Shown piece by piece: positions 15,094 to 23,550 of a stretch of 38,571 bases of DNA. Source of the stretch: Candidatus Peregrinibacteria bacterium (lineage in GTDB: Bacteria > Patescibacteriota > Gracilibacteria > UBA1369 > LOWO2-01-FULL-3). Made by a program: the position numbers and the translations under genes. The DNA is taken from assembly GCA_016186245.1 (NCBI GenBank), contig JACPLZ010000024.1, forward strand, positions 17,941-56,511, given 5' to 3'. Under the pieces are notes generated by a model. That model was not told the DNA's origin and ran no database searches. It worked only from the letters and a program-made list of their open reading frames with translations. The stretch's first letter is position 1. Each line of letters opens with the position of its first letter.

Positions 15094-15478
15094 TACCAAC
15101 GTTTTTATATCAGGTATTTTCTGGAGCGGGTCTCCGCATCAGGTAGTCGCGCTTTGGGCTTTGAATAAAATTCACCTCATCGTCACCAAAAAGATTTTGA
15201 GTGAATATCTTCACATACTACATAAAATTGACTCTAAAGGAGATATCGCCAAAAAATGGGGCACTTTTGTTCTCGAAAATTCCCAAATCCTTGAAGATAA
15301 AGAATTGGTAAAGATTTGTAGAGATACCGAAGACAATAAATTTCTAAATTGTGCGATTATAGGTAGAGCAGATTACCTCGTCAGCGGAGATGACGACCTG
15401 CTTTGTCTTAAAAAGATTGGATCAACAAAAATTATCACTCCATCCAAATTTTTAAAAATACATGGAAAGCAACGCTAA
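15077..15478 (+). CDS. PIN-domain toxin (VapC-like ribonuclease)
   Basis: A 133-aa PIN domain, resembling the group annotated as 'putative toxin component, PIN family'. Mg-dependent RNases of this fold cleave tRNA or rRNA when freed from their antitoxin. Acidic residues visible: D6 in ILDTNVFISG, E in ILSEYLHIL, D in CRDTEDNKFLN, and the DDD of LVSGDDDLLCL. The conserved SP and TP segments (WSGSPHQVV, IITPSKFL) are also there. All the catalytic positions are intact, so the toxin is probably active. The gene starts inside the antitoxin gene. Confidence 0.92.
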   Translation: MKIILDTNVFISGIFWSGSPHQVVALWALNKIHLIVTKKILSEYLHILHKIDSKGDIAKKWGTFVLENSQILEDKELVKICRDTEDNKFLNCAIIGRADYLVSGDDDLLCLKKIGSTKIITPSKFLKIHGKQR

Positions 15479-15506
15479 TGCTTCATTCCAACCTCTCAGA
15501 TTTCAT

Positions 15507-15535
15507 TTGCACTTTTGAACACCTTCATCTAGATT
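15507..15535 (+). promoter_or_regulatory. Promoter of pyrG
   Basis: TTGCAC (15507-15512), a 17-nt spacer and TAGATT (15530-15535). The -10 ends 10 nt before the pyrG ATG, leaving a leader of only a few nucleotides. Confidence 0.5.
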
Positions 15536-15545
15536 AACTAGGTTA

Positions 15546-17162
15546 ATGTGCAAATATATCTTTGTCACCGGAGGCGTATGCAGTTCATTAGGTAAGGGAA
15601 TAGCCAGCGCATCGATCGGAGCACTGCTCAAAGCCACAGGGCTGAAAGTGTTCACACAGAAGCTGGATCCTTACCTCAATGTCGACCCCGGAACAATGAG
15701 CCCCTTTCAGCACGGCGAAGTTTTTGTCACAGACGATGGCGGCGAAACCGATCTCGATCTCGGACATTATGAAAGATTTATCGACACAAATCTTTCCAAA
15801 CTTTCCTCCGTAACTACCGGAAAAATTTATGGCGAAGTTTTAGAAAAAGAAAGAAAAGGCAATTTTCTCGGCCGCACCATTCAGATAATCCCGCATATCA
15901 CCAATGCCATTCAGGAAAAAATCACACAGGCCGCAAAGGAAAGTGATTGCGATGTGATGATGATAGAAATCGGCGGCACTGTCGGCGATATCGAAGGTCT
16001 GCCATTTCTAGAAGCAATCAGGCAGATGCGCTATAAACTCGGCCAGGAAAATACTTTTTTTATTCACCTAACTCTGCTTCCGTATCTTGGAGCCTCAAAA
16101 GAGCTCAAGACAAAGCCAACTCAGGCATCCGTCCGCGAGCTGCGCTCTATCGGAATCCAGCCGGATATGATCCTCACAAGAGCAGATTACCCGATTAAAA
16201 AGGAACTGCTACAAAAAATCGCGCTGTTTTGCGATGTGGAAGAAAATTATGTAATTCCGGCACAGACAGTCAACTCGATTTATGAGGTTCCTTTGAACCT
16301 CGAAAAATACAAAATCACTGGACTCATCGCAAAAAAACTGCAACTTAAAAAAATCAAACCTGATCTCAGAGAATGGAAATCGCTTGTCAAAAAAATCCGC
16401 ACCAAGAAACCGGCGCTTAAAATCGCTCTTGTCGGAAAATACACCGGCCTCGATGATGCCTACTTGAGTGTTATTGAGTCATTAAAAATCGCCTGCTACC
16501 ATGCCAATCGCGAACCAAAAATCATCTGGATTTCTTCGGAAAAACTGGAGAAAAAAGACCGTAAATCCATGAGAGATCTCCGCAGCGTAGACGGCATAGT
16601 CGTACCTGGAGGCTTTGGCATAAGAGGAATAGAAGGCAAAATCATGGCCGCAAATTACGCCAGAGAAAATCAAATTCCATATCTTGGTCTTTGTCTTGGA
16701 ATGCAGATCATGACCATCGAGTTTGCCCGCACAACGCTAAAAAATGATCAAATTACATCGGAAGAATTCGATGAAGAAAAAAAACTCGACCCCGAAAATT
16801 ATGTGATTAACTTCCTTCCAGGACAATCTCACGAAAGAGAAAAAGGCGGCACCTTAAGACTTGGCTTATATCCTTGCAAAATCAAAGAAGGAACAAAAAC
16901 ATGGCAGCTTTACAAACAACCGCTCATCCACGAACGCCATCGCCATCGTTATGAAATAAACAACAATTATCGTGACAGACTGGAAAAAGCCGGAATGATT
17001 TTTTCCGGTATCTACCCAAAAGAGAACCTGGTAGAAATCGCTGAAATCAAGGATCATCCATTCATGATCGGCTGTCAATTCCACCCGGAATTCAAATCGC
17101 GCCCATTCAAACCATATCCCCTGTTCATAGGCTTCATAGAAGCAGCCAAAAAAACAAAATAA
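15546..17162 (+). CDS. pyrG: CTP synthase
   Basis: Converts UTP to CTP using ATP and glutamine. The N-terminal synthetase domain has YIFVTGGVCSSLGKGI (P loop; the usual GGVVSS is GGVCSS), KLDPYLNVDPGTMSPFQHGE, the DDGGETDLDLGHYERF segment and EIGGTVGDIEG. The C-terminal glutaminase domain has GGFGIRG, the nucleophile elbow LGLCLGMQ (Cys near 382), and HPE in QFHPEFKSRP (~513). At 538 aa it is full length. It probably leads an operon with the following gene (2-nt gap) and lgt. Confidence 0.97.
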   Translation: MCKYIFVTGGVCSSLGKGIASASIGALLKATGLKVFTQKLDPYLNVDPGTMSPFQHGEVFVTDDGGETDLDLGHYERFIDTNLSKLSSVTTGKIYGEVLEKERKGNFLGRTIQIIPHITNAIQEKITQAAKESDCDVMMIEIGGTVGDIEGLPFLEAIRQMRYKLGQENTFFIHLTLLPYLGASKELKTKPTQASVRELRSIGIQPDMILTRADYPIKKELLQKIALFCDVEENYVIPAQTVNSIYEVPLNLEKYKITGLIAKKLQLKKIKPDLREWKSLVKKIRTKKPALKIALVGKYTGLDDAYLSVIESLKIACYHANREPKIIWISSEKLEKKDRKSMRDLRSVDGIVVPGGFGIRGIEGKIMAANYARENQIPYLGLCLGMQIMTIEFARTTLKNDQITSEEFDEEKKLDPENYVINFLPGQSHEREKGGTLRLGLYPCKIKEGTKTWQLYKQPLIHERHRHRYEINNNYRDRLEKAGMIFSGIYPKENLVEIAEIKDHPFMIGCQFHPEFKSRPFKPYPLFIGFIEAAKKTK

Positions 17163-17163
17163 C

Positions 17164-18522
17164 ATGACATTTTTCAAATACACTGTCGCCAACAAGGAAG
17201 GGAAAAAATTGAGCGGGACAGTCGAGGGACCGGATGAACAGACAGCCCGCGCAGAGCTCAATAATCTCGGTTTTTCCATAATCGCGCTGCAGGAAACCCA
17301 GGAAATCACCCAACCGATAACCGGTAAAAAATTTATTTTCGAGGCCATTGATAAAAGCGGCCAACTGATCAGCGGCACCATTCCGGCGCCAAACGAAGAT
17401 GAAGCTTTCTCCAAACTGCAAGAGGAATACAGCCTTACCATAAGCGCTATTTGGGTCGAAGGTTCCAACGAAAAAGATATCACCGCAGCCCGTCAAAAAT
17501 ATGAACAATTTACCAGCAAAACCCTGGAACATCAGGAAAAAAGAAGGCTTGAGGAACAAAAACACGATCAGATTGTCCGGACAAAAATAGAAAATGTCCT
17601 CCATGAAGTACACCAGCTCCTGGAAATTTTTGAAAACGATTTTGAAACGCCTCAAAAACTGGAAATCAACAAAAAAATCGACAAACTTTTAAGAATAAAA
17701 AACAGCACCAATCTAGAATATATCCTTGAAACTGCAAATGATCTGTTGGAATTCATTCAAAATCAGGAAAAAGTTCTGGCAAAAAAAGGGCTGGATGAAA
17801 AGAAATTCCAGCTCAAACTGGAAACAAAAAAAATGCTTGATGAATTGAATGCGGATCCGGATGCAATAACACTGTCGGAAGACATTCTTAACAAAATTCG
17901 CGGCTGGAAAGAAAAACACATAGGAGATAATAAGCCGCCGACGCAGACAACAAGGCTGATCAATCGTATTCTTGATCGCATCAAAACGTTCTTTGAAACA
18001 CCGCCGGAAATTCAGAGAATAAAAAATCAGATACACGCGTATAACAAGCAGATATGGGCATTTATCCAGCTTTACTTTAAAGAATCGACGCCGGAATACC
18101 GCAACAAGGTGAAAAACAGCATCAAGGCGGTTTTGCAGCAAAAGAAAAAAGCCAAACATGTACTCGCATACATTAAACAAATCCGCAAAGAAAAAAAGAA
18201 AACAGTCTCTGAAGAGAGCGAAAATTTACTGTTTTCTCTTACCGAAGAAATCAATCTTTTTACCGGATGGGTACTGGCATTTTACATCATGTATTATTTT
18301 GCATCGCTCTATATCAGCACGAAAAACTTCGGCCTGGCCCAAATTCCGGCAGGCTTCCAGATTTATGACAGCAAAATTTTCAAATACGCCCTGGTAGTCA
18401 TTTTTTTTCTGCACGCCGCCACTGCGTTAAAGCTCAATTTCTTCCTCAGAAACAGGATTGCAAGTATGATAATTGCACCGGTTTTCTTAATCACAACAGT
18501 AATTACACTTTTTAATTTCTGA
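17164..18522 (+). CDS. Membrane protein with two tandem PilC/GspF-N-like modules
   Basis: A 452-aa protein I cannot assign to a known family. It begins with two clearly homologous ~45-residue modules (~3-45 and ~53-97) of the pattern F-x-Y/F-x-V/A-x-N/D-K-x-G-x-x-L/I-S-G-T (KYTVANKEGKKLSGTV and FEAIDKSGQLISGTI). This resembles the short N-terminal segment of PilC/GspF platform proteins of type IV pili and type II secretion. The middle (~115-350) is long, charged and helical, likely coiled coil. Three membrane helices close the protein (~365-387, 406-424, 432-452). The GspF membrane domain itself is absent. It sits between pyrG (2-nt gap) and lgt (1-nt gap), so it is co-expressed with a lipoprotein-processing enzyme. 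Confidence 0.75.
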   Translation: MTFFKYTVANKEGKKLSGTVEGPDEQTARAELNNLGFSIIALQETQEITQPITGKKFIFEAIDKSGQLISGTIPAPNEDEAFSKLQEEYSLTISAIWVEGSNEKDITAARQKYEQFTSKTLEHQEKRRLEEQKHDQIVRTKIENVLHEVHQLLEIFENDFETPQKLEINKKIDKLLRIKNSTNLEYILETANDLLEFIQNQEKVLAKKGLDEKKFQLKLETKKMLDELNADPDAITLSEDILNKIRGWKEKHIGDNKPPTQTTRLINRILDRIKTFFETPPEIQRIKNQIHAYNKQIWAFIQLYFKESTPEYRNKVKNSIKAVLQQKKKAKHVLAYIKQIRKEKKKTVSEESENLLFSLTEEINLFTGWVLAFYIMYYFASLYISTKNFGLAQIPAGFQIYDSKIFKYALVVIFFLHAATALKLNFFLRNRIASMIIAPVFLITTVITLFNF

Positions 18523-18523
18523 C

Positions 18524-19312
18524 ATGCATCCAATCATTTTTAAAACGGATTTTTTCATATTGCATACCTATTGGATTTTTTTCGCGCTTGCAGCCATTAG
18601 CGGCACATACAGTCTGATCCATTTCAGCATCAAAAACGGCATGAAACTCCAATTTTTAAGCAGCAATTCCGCGCAACTGCTCCTATTTGCACTTATCGGC
18701 GCGCGCCTCGGCGCACTCCTGGTAAATTATCACATCTATTTCACAGAAATCAGTTTTGGCGCTTTAGCCAGGCTCTTTTACATTTGGGACGGAGGTCTTG
18801 ATTTTTGGGGAGCAATTACGGCATTTTTAATCATTCTTTACCATCTTTGCAAAAAACATGATCAGGATTTTTGGAAATGGCTCGACAGCATCATACCGTC
18901 AATGATTTTGGGACTCGGTTTCGCGCATATCGGAGCATTTTTCGAAGGAATCAATTATGGCCGGGAAACTTCTCTTCCATGGGGTGTTAATTTTGAAAGT
19001 CCGATTATAAAATATGCCGTACCGATCCATCCAACACAGATTTATGCAACGCTTTTTTCATTCGGCCTCGCATACTTTCTGATTTTCATGGCCGATACAA
19101 AAATAGTGCAAAAATTAAAAACCGGCGGATTCATCGGTATCCTCGGCATCACAATTTATAATTTTTTAAGATTTTTGGAAGAATTTGTGCGCGGCGACGA
19201 TACAATCACCGTTTTTGATATTCGCACTCCGCAGATAATCGCATTCATCATTACCACAGCTGGAATTGCCCTGCTACAGAGGCGTTTTCAGCTTCTCTGG
19301 ATTAAAAAATAA
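18524..19312 (+). CDS. lgt: Prolipoprotein diacylglyceryl transferase
   Basis: An inner-membrane enzyme that moves diacylglycerol from phosphatidylglycerol to the lipobox Cys of prolipoproteins. Seen: YWIFFALAAISG, GARLGALLVNY, YIWDGGLDFWGA, FAHIGAFFEGINYGRE (the family Arg/Asn/Glu/G signature region), WGVNFE, the HPTQIYA motif with its His, and RFLEEFVRGDD. Seven hydrophobic segments fit the known fold, and 262 aa is normal. The canonical RxGNFxNxE stretch is altered to HIGAFFEGINYG, a divergence from well-studied enzymes. Confidence 0.9.
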   Translation: MHPIIFKTDFFILHTYWIFFALAAISGTYSLIHFSIKNGMKLQFLSSNSAQLLLFALIGARLGALLVNYHIYFTEISFGALARLFYIWDGGLDFWGAITAFLIILYHLCKKHDQDFWKWLDSIIPSMILGLGFAHIGAFFEGINYGRETSLPWGVNFESPIIKYAVPIHPTQIYATLFSFGLAYFLIFMADTKIVQKLKTGGFIGILGITIYNFLRFLEEFVRGDDTITVFDIRTPQIIAFIITTAGIALLQRRFQLLWIKK

Positions 19313-19330
19313 AATAATGTTATTCTCCGT

Positions 19331-19392
19331 TTCGACAAGCTCACAATGACAATTTTGTCACCCTGAGCTTGTCGAAGGGTCACAATGACAAA
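19331..19392. repeat. Dispersed TTCGACAAGCTCA hairpin repeat
   Basis: TTCGACAAGCTCA (19331-19343) and its exact inverse TGAGCTTGTCGAA (19364-19376) form a 13-bp stem around a 20-nt loop, with CACAATGACAA following each arm (19341-, 19381-). It fills most of the gap between lgt and the next gene, and the next start codon lies at its edge. Confidence 0.8.
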
Positions 19393-19803
19393 ATGAATTT
19401 TTTAGATTACTTATTCAATAGAATCCCGGGCCAAAATTTTTCCTACTATATTCCAATGGCTGTATTTGTAGCTCTTCTTTTTGTGGGAGCGATTTTCTTT
19501 TCAGGCATATATAAAAAAAGAAAACAGCACGACTTTGCGTTCAAAAGATTATTCAAAAAAACATCGGGGCGACTTACATTATTTGGAGTAATTTCCCTGC
19601 TGCTTCTGACTTTTCGATATGAAAACATCCCATACTTTGCAATGAGAATCTGGCTTTTTATCACCATTTTTTCCTTTCTATATTTCTTTTACAGAACACT
19701 TCGCGCCTACAAAATCGACTATCCACGCGAACGCGACAACGTGAACCGAAACATGCACATAAAGACCGAGAGCAAATATCTGCCGAACAAGAAGATGAGA
19801 TAA
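19393..19803 (+). CDS. Small membrane protein of unknown function
   Basis: A 136-aa protein with three hydrophobic segments (about residues 16-36, 58-73 and 80-101) and basic loops (YKKRKQHDF, KIDYPRERD), ending in a polar basic tail. I do not recognise a family. I chose the ATG at 19393 because an in-frame ATG at 19369... reads through the dispersed repeat and would only add eight repeat-encoded residues. Genes of this kind, short with a few helices and a Lys/Arg-rich C terminus, are frequent orphans in reduced bacteria. It lies downstream of lgt and convergent with greA. Confidence 0.7.
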   Translation: MNFLDYLFNRIPGQNFSYYIPMAVFVALLFVGAIFFSGIYKKRKQHDFAFKRLFKKTSGRLTLFGVISLLLLTFRYENIPYFAMRIWLFITIFSFLYFFYRTLRAYKIDYPRERDNVNRNMHIKTESKYLPNKKMR

Positions 19804-19822
19804 CCGATGCACAAACTTAAAA

Positions 19823-19930
19823 CTGAAAATTGATGCAGTGCGAGGAAACAAGCTATTTCTGACCGAGCCGTATTTACTGATACTGCGAGTAAGAAATAGC
19901 GCAGCTGACAAAGCAATGCGCAATTTTCAG
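19823..19930. repeat. ERIC-like structured repeat, copy A
   Basis: A 108-bp element with near-perfect terminal inverted repeats (CTGAAAATTG ... CAATTTTCAG) and internal stems GCTATTTCT/AGAAATAGC and GTAT-ttactg-ATAC. It is about 80 percent identical by eye to copy B at 28511-28619. It lies between convergent genes and ends 5 nt before the greA stop codon. Confidence 0.85.
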
Positions 19931-19935
19931 AGGTT

Positions 19936-20490
19936 TTAATCCACCCTTACGATTTCGTATTCTACAGGTCCAGACGGCGCATGAATCTTAACCACATCAC
20001 CTTTCTTCTTGTCCAAAACCGCATTTCCCACAGGTGATTCATTGGAAATCTTTCCAGTAAAAACATCTGATTCCGTCGCACCAACTATTGTATAAACTTC
20101 ATCTTCATCCTTCTTTTTGGTCAAATTTTTCAAACAAACCGTACTGCCGATTTGCACAGTCTTGGTTTTATGATGTTCGGAAATTATCTTCGCATTCTTA
20201 ACTTTTTCCTCAAGTTCCAAAATCCTTCCTTCCACAAATGCCTGTTCATTCTTGGCCTCCTCATACTCGGAATTTTCAGAAAGATCCCCATAGGAAATCG
20301 CCTCCTTAATACGCTGTGCGACCTCTTTGCGCTTGGTATCCTTCAAATATTGCAATTCCTCTTTGAGCTTGTCCAATCCCTCCCTGGTAACCAAAGTTAC
20401 TTTGCCATCATCACCGGTCCCGGATGAAAAATCCTGCTGAAGAGTAATGTCATCATCTCCGGCGGTTGCTTGTGTTTTTTTGTCTGACAT
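19936..20490 (-). CDS. greA: Transcription elongation factor GreA
   Basis: GreA enters the RNA polymerase secondary channel and stimulates cleavage of backtracked RNA. Seen: VTREGLDKLKEELQYLK, the coiled-coil tip signature ISYGDLSENSEYEEAKNEQ with the acidic Asp/Glu, ILELEEKVKNAKII, and the C-terminal FKBP-like domain ending SPVGNAVLDKKKGD and GPVEYEIV. The 184 residues include an N-terminal extension of about 30 (acidic, Gly/Thr-rich) before the usual start of the family. No in-frame ATG or GTG occurs closer to the core. It follows rpoD by 57 nt. Confidence 0.95.
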   Translation of the reverse strand: MSDKKTQATAGDDDITLQQDFSSGTGDDGKVTLVTREGLDKLKEELQYLKDTKRKEVAQRIKEAISYGDLSENSEYEEAKNEQAFVEGRILELEEKVKNAKIISEHHKTKTVQIGSTVCLKNLTKKKDEDEVYTIVGATESDVFTGKISNESPVGNAVLDKKKGDVVKIHAPSGPVEYEIVRVD

Positions 20491-20547
20491 ATAGTTTATA
20501 AATTAATAATTAAAAAGGGAGAAAAAACGCACCCGCTACACCCGTGC

Positions 20548-21723
20548 CTAATGCGGGCGAATCTTAACACTTGTCGGATGTTCCTTCAATTTCTGCAGAA
20601 CCTTGGCCTCGATCTGCCTTATACGCTCGCGGGTAACATGAAATTCCTGACCGACTTCTTCCAGAGTATGTCCGACACCATCCCTCAACCCAAATCGCAT
20701 TTCTATAATTTTTCTTTCACGCGGAGAAAGATATTGGAGCATTTCATGAATATTCTCTTTGATAAGCTGCCGATTGGTTGATTCCGCAGGAGACAAAGCC
20801 TCATCATCTTCAATAAAATCCCCCAGCTTGCTGTCTTCTTCAGTACCAACAGGCGCCTCCAGCGACACTATATCCTGGGAAATTTTCATTATGTGACGCA
20901 CTTTCTTGATATCCATATCCATTTCCGCAGCCAATTCCTCCACAAGCGGCTCACGACCAAGCTCCTGCACCAAACGTCTTTGCGCATGGGTAAGCTTGTT
21001 AATCGTTTCCACCATGTGCACCGGAATACGGATTGTGCGCGCCTGATCGGCAATTGCACGAGTTATAGCCTGCCTTATCCACCAGGTCGCGTATGTGGAA
21101 AATTTAAAACCACGGTTGGGATCAAATTTTTCAACCGCTCTAAACAAACCAATATTTCCCTCCTGAATCAGATCCAAAAAGGAAAGCCCGCGCCCAATAT
21201 ATTTCTTGGCAATACTTACCACCAGACGCAGATTCGCCTCGGCCAGCTTGCCCTTTGCCGACTGGTCACCCTTGGCTATACGCCGCGCCAACTCCACCTC
21301 TTCCTTTGCATTCAACAAAGACACTTTTCCAATCTCACACAGATAAAGCCTTATCGAATCGTTGGCAATTTCCCTAAACTCAGATTCTTTCTTTTTTTTC
21401 TTTTCCCGTCTGGCAGTCGCCGACATCTTTTTATCGCCGGCTTCACCGGAAAAGTCCATCACTTTCGCCTTCTCCCATTCCTTGTCATCCCAAACCAGAC
21501 TATCCTTGGTATCCAAAACCTCAATTCCCATATCCATAAAAAGGCTATAAATATCATCCAGAAGAATCAAATCCTCCTCGATATTTGGCATAGCCTTCAA
21601 TAATTCCTGATGTGTAACAAACCCCTGCCCTTTGCCTTTTTTGATCAAATCCCTCACCTCTTTGGAAAATTTTGCCAACTGATCATCAGAAGGATGGGCA
21701 ATAAATTTACTCGTTCTAGCCAT
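20548..21723 (-). CDS. rpoD: Primary RNA polymerase sigma factor (sigma-70)
   Basis: The vegetative sigma factor that recognises -10 and -35 boxes. At 391 aa it is compact, like SigA. An N-terminal region-1.1-like domain (~10-85) precedes region 1.2 DSIRLYLCEIGKVSLL. Region 2 has AEANLRLVVSIAKKY, GLSFLDLIQEGNIGLFRAVEKFD and the -10 reader FSTYATWWIRQAITRA. Region 3 begins RTIRIPVHMVE. Region 4 has LSPRERKIIEMRFGL and the helix-turn-helix TLEEVGQEFHVTRERIRQIE. A basic stretch (TARREKKKKKE) joins 1.1 and 1.2. It lies 6 nt downstream of dnaG. The WWIRQ segment fits the many extended TGN -10 boxes in the window. Confidence 0.97.
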   Translation of the reverse strand: MARTSKFIAHPSDDQLAKFSKEVRDLIKKGKGQGFVTHQELLKAMPNIEEDLILLDDIYSLFMDMGIEVLDTKDSLVWDDKEWEKAKVMDFSGEAGDKKMSATARREKKKKKESEFREIANDSIRLYLCEIGKVSLLNAKEEVELARRIAKGDQSAKGKLAEANLRLVVSIAKKYIGRGLSFLDLIQEGNIGLFRAVEKFDPNRGFKFSTYATWWIRQAITRAIADQARTIRIPVHMVETINKLTHAQRRLVQELGREPLVEELAAEMDMDIKKVRHIMKISQDIVSLEAPVGTEEDSKLGDFIEDDEALSPAESTNRQLIKENIHEMLQYLSPRERKIIEMRFGLRDGVGHTLEEVGQEFHVTRERIRQIEAKVLQKLKEHPTSVKIRPH

Positions 21724-21729
21724 AGAAAA

Positions 21730-23496
21730 TTAAGATAACTTTAGTAACCCCTGCTGCGTCGCCAATAAACTTTTCAGTTTTTCCTTATCCCCGGAATCTT
21801 CAGCCTCTCCAATCTGTCTTTGTATTTCCTTTAGCTCTATATTTCTGCGATCTTTTCGCAGCTTGTCAATCAATTTTTTCACCTCCTCCTCAAGAGTTTG
21901 CTCGGAAAAATTTGCATACCGGTCTTCCGCGTACAAACGCCACACAGCAACTTTACCGCTTGCATCAGCCAAACAACCGTCATCAAAACTCCATCCCACA
22001 AATTTACCTCGGGTCGAATTATACTGATCGGTTAGAGCATTGTAAACATTTTTAAGGTAGACATCAGATTCTAAATTCTGATCAAGATTTTTCAACAAAT
22101 CCTTCACAGCCGGAAAAAGAAGCGGATATTCCAGAAGAATAGAAATAAGAACTTCCTGGGAAGGAAATTTCCTGCTTCCGGAAACATTTCCCTCAGCTCT
22201 CGCAGGATGGGTACGAGGCAATTTCATATTGGCAATTTCATCATAGAGAAATTTTTGATCCATGTTTAGTTTACCGGCCAGTTCCCTCACGAAATAATCG
22301 CGATTTACCGCCGACATCCCATCAAAACACGGCAGAAGCTGGGAAATCACTTCATTTCTGCCGCTTAAAGCAGCTATATCGTTTTCCAATATAAGTCGTT
22401 CAATAAAAAAACTCACAAAATTTTTAGCATTGTCCACCATCTTTTTAAATTCTCCTCCATGCTCCAAAACAAAATCCGCCGGATCTTTTTGCTCAAGAGC
22501 GATAGTTTTTATTTCAACACCTTCCTCTCTAAACATGAAATAAGCCCTTCTGGAAGCCTCAAATCCGGCCTTATCACTATCAAAACAGCTGATCACATTT
22601 TTAGTCAGTCTCTTTACTTGCCGCACCTGCCCCGCAGAAAACGCCGTTCCCGAACTGGCCACAACATTCTTAATCCCTTCCTGATGAGGCAAAATAACAT
22701 CAAAATATCCTTCCACTATCACAGCCTTATCTTCTTCTTTGATGTATTTCTTGGCATGTGAAAGCCCATAAATCACTTTGCTTTTACTGTAAACAGGATT
22801 TTCCGGAGAGTTAAGGTATTTTGGCTGCTGCTCTTTTTGCAAAGCACGTCCGCCAAAACCGCAAATTCTGCCGAGATAATCAAAAATCGGAAAAATAAGC
22901 CGCAAACGGTATTTATCATAAATTCTTTCATCACCGATATTTTTCGCGGAAGCCAGACCTGATTTCAAAATAACATTTTTGGGGATACGTTTTTTGAGAA
23001 GAACAGGATGCAAAGCATCAAAACTATCCGGCGCAAATCCAAGGCGAAATTCCCTGATTGTCCCATCATTCACTCCCCTTTTATAAAGATAGTTCAAAAC
23101 TTTTTTGCCTTCATCGGTCTGCAAAAGCTGCTCTTCAAAAAACTTCGCAGCAATTTCTTGGGCCTCAAAATAAATATCCTTCTCATCTTTATCAACTTTT
23201 TTGGCCAACTTTTTATCATCGATTTTCACACCGGCCCGATCAGCCAAAATCTGCAAAGACTCGCGGAAATTAACCCCTTCCAATTCTTGTATGAAAGTGA
23301 AAATATCACCGCCTTTATTACAGCCGAAACAATGGCATATCTGTTTTTCCGGACTTACCACAAAACTCGGAGTTTTTTCACTATGAAAAGGGCAGAGACC
23401 TTTCAAATTTCTGCCAAGTTTTTTCAGCTGGACATATTGGGAAACAACCTCTTCGATACCCAGCCGGCTTTTAATTTCTTCAACAACATCCGCCAT
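21730..23496 (-). CDS. dnaG: DNA primase
   Basis: Makes RNA primers for replication. Seen: VVEEIKSRLGIEEVVSQYV; the zinc ribbon CPFHSEKTPSF...CHCFGCNKGGD; the RNA-polymerase core YLYKRGVNDGTIREFRLGFAP and FPIFDYLGRICGFGGRAL; the TOPRIM acidic motifs VEGYFDVI and CFDSDKAG; and a C-terminal helical part, poorly conserved, where DnaB helicase would bind. I chose MADVVEEI at 23496 because an extended -10 ends 9 nt before it; an in-frame ATG 27 nt further out lies upstream of that -10. The result is 588 aa. It leads dnaG-rpoD-greA, the classical macromolecular-synthesis order, but without rpsU in front. Confidence 0.95.
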   Translation of the reverse strand: MADVVEEIKSRLGIEEVVSQYVQLKKLGRNLKGLCPFHSEKTPSFVVSPEKQICHCFGCNKGGDIFTFIQELEGVNFRESLQILADRAGVKIDDKKLAKKVDKDEKDIYFEAQEIAAKFFEEQLLQTDEGKKVLNYLYKRGVNDGTIREFRLGFAPDSFDALHPVLLKKRIPKNVILKSGLASAKNIGDERIYDKYRLRLIFPIFDYLGRICGFGGRALQKEQQPKYLNSPENPVYSKSKVIYGLSHAKKYIKEEDKAVIVEGYFDVILPHQEGIKNVVASSGTAFSAGQVRQVKRLTKNVISCFDSDKAGFEASRRAYFMFREEGVEIKTIALEQKDPADFVLEHGGEFKKMVDNAKNFVSFFIERLILENDIAALSGRNEVISQLLPCFDGMSAVNRDYFVRELAGKLNMDQKFLYDEIANMKLPRTHPARAEGNVSGSRKFPSQEVLISILLEYPLLFPAVKDLLKNLDQNLESDVYLKNVYNALTDQYNSTRGKFVGWSFDDGCLADASGKVAVWRLYAEDRYANFSEQTLEEEVKKLIDKLRKDRRNIELKEIQRQIGEAEDSGDKEKLKSLLATQQGLLKLS

Positions 23497-23505
23497 AGCG
23501 CCCAA

Positions 23506-23514
23506 GTTATAGCA
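23506..23514 (-). promoter_or_regulatory. Extended -10 promoter of dnaG (near-leaderless)
   Basis: The minus strand reads TGCTATAAC, ending 9 nt before the ATG at 23496. It decides the start codon, because the upstream in-frame ATG at 23523 lies before the -10. Confidence 0.6.
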
Positions 23515-23527
23515 GAGGAACAAAAAG

Positions 23528-23539
23528 TTTCCTAGGAAA
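23528..23539. promoter_or_regulatory. 12-bp palindrome upstream of dnaG
   Basis: TTTCCTAGGAAA is a perfect palindrome located where the dnaG -35 would be (about 17-28 nt upstream of the -10) and 11 nt beyond the 3' end of the glycosyltransferase gene. It could be an operator; no other copy was noticed. Confidence 0.35.
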
Positions 23540-23550
23540 TTTATATATCA

